NCBI GenBank assembly: GCA_013289085.1
Contig: JABDAR010000006.1
Coordinates: 1 to 48,000 of the forward strand
Reading direction: 5' to 3'
Length of the DNA: 48,000 bases
Origin: Gammaproteobacteria bacterium
GTDB lineage: Bacteria; Pseudomonadota; Gammaproteobacteria; JABCZS01
In this document: positions 42,414-48,000 of the stretch, in pieces
Position numbering within the stretch: the first letter of the stretch is position 1
How the letters are laid out: each line of letters opens with the position of its first letter
Notes under the pieces: generated by a model
What the model saw: only the letters and a program-made list of their open reading frames with translations
Database searches by the model: none
What the model was told of the DNA's origin: nothing
Translations under genes and position numbers: made by a program

Positions 42414-44669
42414 TTACTTCCCTGCGCGAATTAAACCACCTAAACCCGATTCTTCAAGCGCCTTTTCTAAATGTGTGCGGATCGCTTTTGAATGATGCAT
42501 GAGTAATACTTCTTGTAATAATTCTTGCGCGCGGCTTAAATTAAAATTACGTATCACCCATTTCACCCGCGGAAGACTTGCAGAACTCATACTGAGTGAA
42601 TCAAAGCCCATCGCCAGTAAAAGAATAGCACAAGTGGGGTCACCGGCCATCTCCCCACATAAACTTACTTTTTTATCTTGTGCATGCGCGGCTCTGACTA
42701 TATGCAATAAGGCATTGATAATTGCAGGATGTAAACCTTCATACAAATTTGCAACTCTAAAATTATTACGATCGACAGCCAAAATATATTGAATTAAATC
42801 ATTGCTACCGACAGAGAGAAAATCCACTTGCTGCGCAATTAATTCTGCTTGATATACCGCAGAAGGCACTTCAATCATGGCACCAATTTTCGGCATGACC
42901 ACATCATGACCTTCTTCACGTAATTCTTCATATGCTCGAGTAATGAGGACTTTAGCATCAATCACTTCATGCAAACTCGTAATCATCGGCAACATGATCT
43001 GTAAATTATTACAATCTTTACTGGCATGAATCATGGCCCGCACTTGCACCAAAAAAATCTCCGGATGATCCAGGGTAATACGAATGCCACGCCATCCTAA
43101 AAATGGATTCGGTTCTTCTATTGGAAAATAAGGCAAAACTTTATCGCCACCAATATCCAGTGTACGCATGGTCACAGGACGCGGAGTAAATGCTTCTAAT
43201 AATTGCCGATAAATAATGCGTTGTTCTTCTTCTGAAGGAAAACGATCGCGTACCATAAAAGGCACTTCCGTACGATATAAACCTACACCTTCTGCGCCAA
43301 CACTTAAGGATGCTTGAATATCACCCACTAATCCTGTATTCACATATAAGGGAATGCGATAACCATCGGGTGTTTGCGCAGGCACGCCATGCAATTTTTC
43401 AAGGCTACGTGAAAGTTCTTTTTCTTCGGCTTCAAGACGAGCAAATTCTTCGAGTAAGGTTTTAGACGGATCAATATAAACCACACCATGATAAGCATCA
43501 ACTATGACCGGTTTGTTTTCAAGATCACTTAGCAATAATCCTTCTGCACCAATAATAGTAGGAATACCCATCGCGCGTGCAATGATGACTACATGGGAAT
43601 TAATGGATCCTTTTGCAGTCACAATCGCAACGACTTTTTCGCGGGGCGCTTCTGCTAACCGTGCAGGCGTGATTTCATCCCCCATTAATACCGCTCTTTC
43701 TGGGTAAATAATTTTTTCTCGTGCATCAGCTTGCAAATAGGATAAAACGCGCCTGCCAATATCACGTAAATCAGCGCCTCTTTCGCGTAAATATGCATCA
43801 TCCATTTCTTCATACAAACGAGAGTGATGCGCAATGACTTGTTTTAAAGCGCCTTGTGCCCACTGACCTTGTTTAATCACCGCAATCACTTCAATGCCTA
43901 AACTTTCATTATCAAGAATACGTAAATAAGCATCAAATAAATCTTGTTCCTCAAGCGGTAAATGATGTGATAAGCGCTCGCTTAACATTTTTATTTCTTC
44001 GCGGGTACGCACCAGTGCTTTGTTGAATATATCGATTTCTACTGCAATATCTTTTACTTTTCTATCAGGTACCGCATCAAGAGAAGCCAGCGGATAAGCA
44101 ATAACAGCCGTGCCTATTGCAACACCAGAGACACCAGGAATACCAACAATACGTTTATCAGTTTGATTCGTGCTTCGCGATAAAACTCCAGCTGATTGTG
44201 CATGAGCGATTAAATCCGAAAGCTGCGTGGAAATTGTCACCAAAAAAGCTTCTTCATCTGCGCCAAAAATTCGGGCTTTTGTTTGCTGCGCCACCAACAC
44301 ACCCAATACACGTCGTTGATGAATAATGGGCACACCTAAAAAAGCTTTATATTTTTCCTCACCTGTGCGAGGAATATAATGGTAATTGGGATGAACTGAG
44401 GCATTATTTAAATTAATGGGCTCTTCGCGTTGTCCTACTAAACCCACTAAACCTTGATCTTCAGCCAAACTAATCACACCATTAACGCCCTCTCTAAAGC
44501 CACGTGATGCTATGAGCATATAACGATGGGTAGACCGATCTAATACAAAAATAGAACAAGCCTCCACACCAATGGCTTCACATACTCTTTCAACAACAAT
44601 ATGTAATGCCTCTTGCGCACTGTGTGCGGCATTTACTTCTTGGATAATGCGTTGCATCATTTTTAGCAT
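42414..44669 (-). CDS. ptsP: Nitrogen-PTS enzyme I (EI-Ntr)
   Basis: EI-Ntr takes phosphate from PEP and starts the regulatory NPr-EIIA-Ntr relay. The 751-residue protein has an N-terminal GAF domain (about 15-155) that responds to glutamine/2-oxoglutarate in E. coli. The EI part has the phosphorylated His359 in KGSINSHVVIIARAMG, the GVGLYRTEVPFM loop, and LCGEMAGDPT near the end. Alignment of the start MLKMMQRIIQEV with E. coli PtsP supports the ATG. NPr and EIIA-Ntr are not in the window. It follows rppH by 22 bases. Confidence 0.96.
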   Translation of the reverse strand: MLKMMQRIIQEVNAAHSAQEALHIVVERVCEAIGVEACSIFVLDRSTHRYMLIASRGFREGVNGVISLAEDQGLVGLVGQREEPINLNNASVHPNYHYIPRTGEEKYKAFLGVPIIHQRRVLGVLVAQQTKARIFGADEEAFLVTISTQLSDLIAHAQSAGVLSRSTNQTDKRIVGIPGVSGVAIGTAVIAYPLASLDAVPDRKVKDIAVEIDIFNKALVRTREEIKMLSERLSHHLPLEEQDLFDAYLRILDNESLGIEVIAVIKQGQWAQGALKQVIAHHSRLYEEMDDAYLRERGADLRDIGRRVLSYLQADAREKIIYPERAVLMGDEITPARLAEAPREKVVAIVTAKGSINSHVVIIARAMGIPTIIGAEGLLLSDLENKPVIVDAYHGVVYIDPSKTLLEEFARLEAEEKELSRSLEKLHGVPAQTPDGYRIPLYVNTGLVGDIQASLSVGAEGVGLYRTEVPFMVRDRFPSEEEQRIIYRQLLEAFTPRPVTMRTLDIGGDKVLPYFPIEEPNPFLGWRGIRITLDHPEIFLVQVRAMIHASKDCNNLQIMLPMITSLHEVIDAKVLITRAYEELREEGHDVVMPKIGAMIEVPSAVYQAELIAQQVDFLSVGSNDLIQYILAVDRNNFRVANLYEGLHPAIINALLHIVRAAHAQDKKVSLCGEMAGDPTCAILLLAMGFDSLSMSSASLPRVKWVIRNFNLSRAQELLQEVLLMHHSKAIRTHLEKALEESGLGGLIRAGK

Positions 44670-44691
44670 GTTGCCTCGGGTTCCTCTCGTG

Positions 44692-45162
44692 TTACAAATA
44701 AGTGCGCAGCAACTCTAAAGCCTGCTGATAAACATGTTTTTTAAAAGCCACTATATGCGCAATGGGATAATCGTAATCCACCCAGCGCCAGGCATCAAAC
44801 TCAGGTAAATCACCTTTATTCAAGCAAATTTTAGATTCTGCAGCCAATAAGCGTAACAAAAACCATTTTTGCTTTTGCCCAATATATTTCTCTCCTTGTG
44901 ATGTCAGTTTAGTATTTTCAAATTCATATGCGAGCCAATCGTGAGTCTCACCTAGTAATTGAACATCATCTGGTATCAAACCGACTTCTTCATATAATTC
45001 ACGGTACATGGCTTGCAAAGGTTGTTCATTGTGTTGAATGCCACCTTGTGGAAATTGCCATGCCCTATCATCTTGTGCTAATCGATGCGCCCATAGTACT
45101 TGATTGTCCTTATTGCAAAGGACAATTCCAACATTGGCACGATAACCTTGCTTATCTATCAT
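44692..45162 (-). CDS. rppH: RNA pyrophosphohydrolase RppH
   Basis: RppH removes pyrophosphate from 5'-triphosphate mRNAs and so triggers 5'-end-dependent decay. The 156-residue Nudix enzyme starts MIDKQGYRANVGIVLCN and carries the Nudix box GGIQHNEQPLQAMYRELYEEVG (residues 40-61). AGGGG lies 6 bases before this ATG; an upstream TTG would add six residues without a site. It overlaps ubiI by 11 bases. Confidence 0.96.
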   Translation of the reverse strand: MIDKQGYRANVGIVLCNKDNQVLWAHRLAQDDRAWQFPQGGIQHNEQPLQAMYRELYEEVGLIPDDVQLLGETHDWLAYEFENTKLTSQGEKYIGQKQKWFLLRLLAAESKICLNKGDLPEFDAWRWVDYDYPIAHIVAFKKHVYQQALELLRTYL

Positions 45163-46321
45163 AATAGGCCCCTTGTGCAAATTGTATCATAATGCGCTTT
45201 AAAAATTGAGAATGAATAAGACAACTCACCCCCAATGCACGTAATCCTAAAAAGGGTTGCTGATTTTTTGTCAATAATTTTATGGCTTGCAACATCAAAG
45301 TATTTGACATCCTTCTTTTACGTTCATAGGGGCGCAATTGTGCACAATCACCGATATCACGATTTTTTTCTTTTGCATCTTTGATACATTGCGCTAAACA
45401 CGCAACATCCATTAATCCCAAATTGGCACCTTGTCCTGCTAATGGATGAAGGGTATGAATGGTATCGCCAATCAAGGCAACACGCTCTGAAATATAACGG
45501 GATGCATGTCGCATGACTAAAGGATAACAGGCGCGCTTGGAAATTATTTCCACTGTACCGAGTTCATGCAACATATTAGTTGCAACTTCAAGCGCAAATG
45601 CCTCATCACTCAAACCCGATAAATAATCAATATGCGAAGGCGTGCTTGACCACACAATTGAACAATGATGTTGATTGTGTAAGGGTAAATATGCAAGCGG
45701 GCCCGAGGTTAAAAAACGTTGATACGCCATCTCCTCATGTGAATGTTGCGTAGCAATATGGGCGACCAACGCAGTTTGTCCATAATTTTTTTGAGCTTGA
45801 GCAATTCCACAATGCTCAAGCAGACTAGAATGCGCGCCTTCTGCCCCTATCACTAATGGCGCACTTAATACACCCATTTTCGACAAATATGCTAGCGCTG
45901 CAGTTTTATTAATTACAAATTTTTCTGCTGTCACTGCAAAATAGCAATTTACACCCGATTGTTTTTGCAATATATCTTGCATTAAATTCACTAAAACATT
46001 ATTTTCAATAATACTTCCGAGATAAGGCAGCCTTAACAGAGATGCAGAAAAATCTAAGTGCTGCGCGCTATTTTCTTGCAATATTTTAATATGTTTAAAA
46101 AGACCTCGTCTGTTTTCTGGGAATACAACACCCAAAGTATTTAAAAATTGTTCAGAAACCAAGTTAATATTACTCACCCGTAAATTCATTTCTGCCGTGA
46201 TGGGACTTGGCTGTTGTTTATCTATTAAAGCAACTCGCAAGCCCTGTTTGGCGAGCGCTAAGGCCATCGCACTGCCAGCGATACCTGCGCCAATAATAAT
46301 GACATCATGCGTGTGTTGCAT
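45152..46321 (-). CDS. ubiI: UbiI/VisC-type FAD-dependent ubiquinone hydroxylase
   Basis: The 389-residue flavin monooxygenase has the GxGxxG FAD motif IIIGAGIAGSAMALALA at the start, the DG-like motif IGAEGAHSSLLE and the second FAD motif GDTIHTLHPLAGQGANLGLMD, all of the UbiH/UbiI family. Position directly after ubiH suggests UbiI, the C5 hydroxylase of aerobic ubiquinone synthesis. UbiF (C6) would be similar, so the exact position attacked is inferred from synteny. It shares one base with the ubiH stop. Confidence 0.85.
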   Translation of the reverse strand: MQHTHDVIIIGAGIAGSAMALALAKQGLRVALIDKQQPSPITAEMNLRVSNINLVSEQFLNTLGVVFPENRRGLFKHIKILQENSAQHLDFSASLLRLPYLGSIIENNVLVNLMQDILQKQSGVNCYFAVTAEKFVINKTAALAYLSKMGVLSAPLVIGAEGAHSSLLEHCGIAQAQKNYGQTALVAHIATQHSHEEMAYQRFLTSGPLAYLPLHNQHHCSIVWSSTPSHIDYLSGLSDEAFALEVATNMLHELGTVEIISKRACYPLVMRHASRYISERVALIGDTIHTLHPLAGQGANLGLMDVACLAQCIKDAKEKNRDIGDCAQLRPYERKRRMSNTLMLQAIKLLTKNQQPFLGLRALGVSCLIHSQFLKRIMIQFAQGAYYDR

Positions 46322-47433
46322 TAATACCCCAATAAATGTTCAAACAAACGTCGTTTGGCAAAAGGTAAACAATTCAAACTGCCTAATCCGAAACTACGTA
46401 AGTGCTTTGCATATTTCATAGAAGATAAATTCACCAACGTATCAGTGAAACGTAACATGTTCTTTTGATCTTGTATTCTTTTTTCTTGATAACGTTCTAA
46501 AGAAGACTCATTTAATAAACACTCAATATCACGCAATGTTAAATTGAATCCCTGCGCTGCAATTGGATTCAAGGTATGCGCTGCATTACCCATTAATAAC
46601 AAGCGATTATCATAAGCTTTTTCAACAAATACGGCTTTTAATGGATAAGACTGTCGTGGGCCTACATCGTAAGCTGTACCTAATTGAAAACCGATAAACG
46701 ATTGTATTTTTTCTAAAAATTCATTGTCCGCCCAGTCATGATATTGATCCTTTTTTACGGTCCATACAACGGTAAAACGTTTATCATTTAAAGGTAATAA
46801 TGCGATTGTCCCCTGCGGAGTAAAACGTTGATACGCAATACCTGTAGGCGCGTGACTTAAACTGATATTAGCCACCATGGCTATTTGTTCATAATCACGC
46901 GACTTAGTTGCAAATGATAATTGTGTACGCGTCAATGAATCTACACCTTCGGCAATGACTAATAAAGCAGCTGAAATAGCGGTATGATTATTTAACTTTG
47001 CTATTATTTTTTGCTGCTCTTGACTGATACCTTCAAGTATGGCCGGACAAAACCAAGTAATATTTTTCTGGGCTTCGCATAAGCTTAACAATGTTTCACC
47101 TAACTGATGCGCACGCATCACATAACCTAATGCATCAAGATTTTGCTCTTTTGCAGTTAAATATAATTTCCCAAAGCCACCTTGCTCTGAAACCTGAACT
47201 TCATTAATAGGCACAGCTTGCAAATGCTGCCAAATGTTGAAACGCTCTAATATTTGTTTTGATGCAGATGATAAGGCAAGTGCTCGCGAATCTATTTCAT
47301 GTTGGTGTTTTTTTTCACGCTTTTCTTTAGCTTCAATAAGTGCAACACGTTTATGTTTCTGTGAAAATGCAAAAGCTAAAGTTAAACCTACAAATCCTGC
47401 GCCTACAATGATAATGTCATAATCATCTGTCAT
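46321..47433 (-). CDS. ubiH: UbiH-type FAD-dependent ubiquinone hydroxylase
   Basis: The 370-residue enzyme has IIIVGAGFVGLTLAFAF for FAD, the EIDSRALALS motif which is typical of UbiH, VSEQGGFGKLYLTAKE and the conserved GNAAHTLNPIAAQGFNLTLRD. It hydroxylates C6 of a demethylated ubiquinone intermediate (per E. coli) under aerobic conditions. Its ATG overlaps the pepP stop by 4 bases. Order pepP-ubiH-ubiI is conserved in gammaproteobacteria. Confidence 0.92.
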   Translation of the reverse strand: MTDDYDIIIVGAGFVGLTLAFAFSQKHKRVALIEAKEKREKKHQHEIDSRALALSSASKQILERFNIWQHLQAVPINEVQVSEQGGFGKLYLTAKEQNLDALGYVMRAHQLGETLLSLCEAQKNITWFCPAILEGISQEQQKIIAKLNNHTAISAALLVIAEGVDSLTRTQLSFATKSRDYEQIAMVANISLSHAPTGIAYQRFTPQGTIALLPLNDKRFTVVWTVKKDQYHDWADNEFLEKIQSFIGFQLGTAYDVGPRQSYPLKAVFVEKAYDNRLLLMGNAAHTLNPIAAQGFNLTLRDIECLLNESSLERYQEKRIQDQKNMLRFTDTLVNLSSMKYAKHLRSFGLGSLNCLPFAKRRLFEHLLGY

Positions 47434-48000
47434 CGCATCAACTGCTCAATATCTTCAGGTAAAATCGGTGAGTCTTTACTTAGCACTTCATGGCCTTGCT
47501 CTGTAATAAGAATATCATCTTCAATTCGAATCCCTATCTGCCAATCATTAATATACAAGCCTGGCTCTAAAGTTAATACCATTCCGGGTTTAAATATTGT
47601 TGGCTTTTCATCTATTTTGTAAGGGCCAGCATCATGCACATCAAGTCCCAACCAATGCCCTGGGCCATGCATAAAATATTCAGATAATTCACCCGGTAAT
47701 TTTAAATCGCGTAACCCAAGTTTCAGACTTTCATCAACTGCGCTGCGTACAAAAGTCCAGTCACTGCCCGGTTTCATTTTTTCAAGTCCCGCAAGATAAG
47801 CATTGAGCACCGCATTATATACTGCACGCTGTGTATCGGTAAATCGACCATTAACAGGAAAGGTACGACTAATATCTGCACAATAATATTGATACTCACA
47901 ACCCGCATCGACTAATACTAAATCACCATCACGTAACACATCATTATTTGCAATATAATGTAATATGCAGGCATTTTTACCACCGCCCACTATCGGTAAA
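47430..48000 (-). CDS. pepP: Xaa-Pro aminopeptidase PepP, C-terminal part (5' end outside window)
   Basis: The frame is open through the window edge and reads LPIVGGGKNACILHYIANN there, in the middle of the metallopeptidase domain. Two-metal ligands are seen: VDAGCEYQYYCADISRTFP (Asp pair), HGPGHWLGLDVHDAG (His) and LEPGLY (Glu), IRIEDDI (Glu). The enzyme removes N-terminal residues that precede proline. What could be read as an initiating GTG at 47988 is an internal valine. Confidence 0.95.
   Translation of the reverse strand, partial: LPIVGGGKNACILHYIANNDVLRDGDLVLVDAGCEYQYYCADISRTFPVNGRFTDTQRAVYNAVLNAYLAGLEKMKPGSDWTFVRSAVDESLKLGLRDLKLPGELSEYFMHGPGHWLGLDVHDAGPYKIDEKPTIFKPGMVLTLEPGLYINDWQIGIRIEDDILITEQGHEVLSKDSPILPEDIEQLMR

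Noticed and set aside
47430-47990. PepP start at the GTG at 47988
   Set aside because: The frame continues upstream with conserved PepP residues, so this valine is internal and the gene is cut by the window edge.

Overview
The window is AT-rich, densely coded chromosomal DNA from a gammaproteobacterium. The best guess is a Legionellales-type, host-associated lineage (Coxiella/Berkiella/Legionella-like). This rests on the rimP-nusA-infB-rbfA-truB-rpsO-pnp order behind an initiator tRNA, an EF-P whose lysine 34 lies next to an EpmB gene, UbiH/UbiI/PepP and RppH/PtsP neighbourhoods, and an ankyrin-repeat protein with a papain-like N-terminus of the kind used as type IV effectors. The assignment to order is an inference. 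I saw no insertion sequence, phage gene, CRISPR array or rRNA.

Region by region. 1-3.9 kb is a small accessory stretch: the tail of a membrane protein, a LysE exporter, a Bcr/CflA efflux pump, a GNAT-GrpB fusion whose C-terminus is encoded by a dispersed palindrome, and a TP-repeat protein of unknown role. 3.9-12.2 kb (minus strand) is the translation/RNA operon from initiator tRNA to pnp, with two terminator-like hairpins between the tRNA and rimP. 12.3-18.5 kb holds an outer-membrane protein, an AAA/DUF4143 ATPase, epmB and efp (divergent), a candidate effector (cysteine-protease-like domain plus ankyrin repeats) wedged between efp and rsmA, and rsmA.

18.5-35.5 kb is a molybdenum/tungsten-cofactor region. 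One overlapping minus-strand operon, moaA-moaCB-moaD-moaE-tupB-tupC-tupA, makes molybdopterin and imports the oxyanion. About 7 kb further on, moeB-moeA (plus strand) activates MoaD and inserts the metal. A YdeP-type bis-MGD oxidoreductase and the sulfurtransferase FdhD, divergently placed, are the likely consumer and its maturation factor. Between the blocks lie an FSA/TalC-type aldolase, two alpha/beta hydrolases, an acyltransferase, an internally duplicated unknown protein, an ABC-F ATPase and a PAS-LuxR regulator.

35.5-48 kb is one nearly gapless minus-strand run of twelve genes: pepP (cut by the window edge), ubiH, ubiI, rppH, ptsP, cioA, cioB, a 49-residue CydX/DUF2474-like gene, then a NodT lipoprotein, an HlyD adaptor and a FUSC exporter split into two proteins, the second carrying a Cache sensor-like domain. 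Ubiquinone hydroxylation, nitrogen-PTS signalling, a cyanide-insensitive-type bd oxidase and a tripartite efflux pump are therefore probably co-transcribed. The Cache-FUSC pump linked to the oxidase and the C/H/D-ankyrin protein are the two most interesting items.
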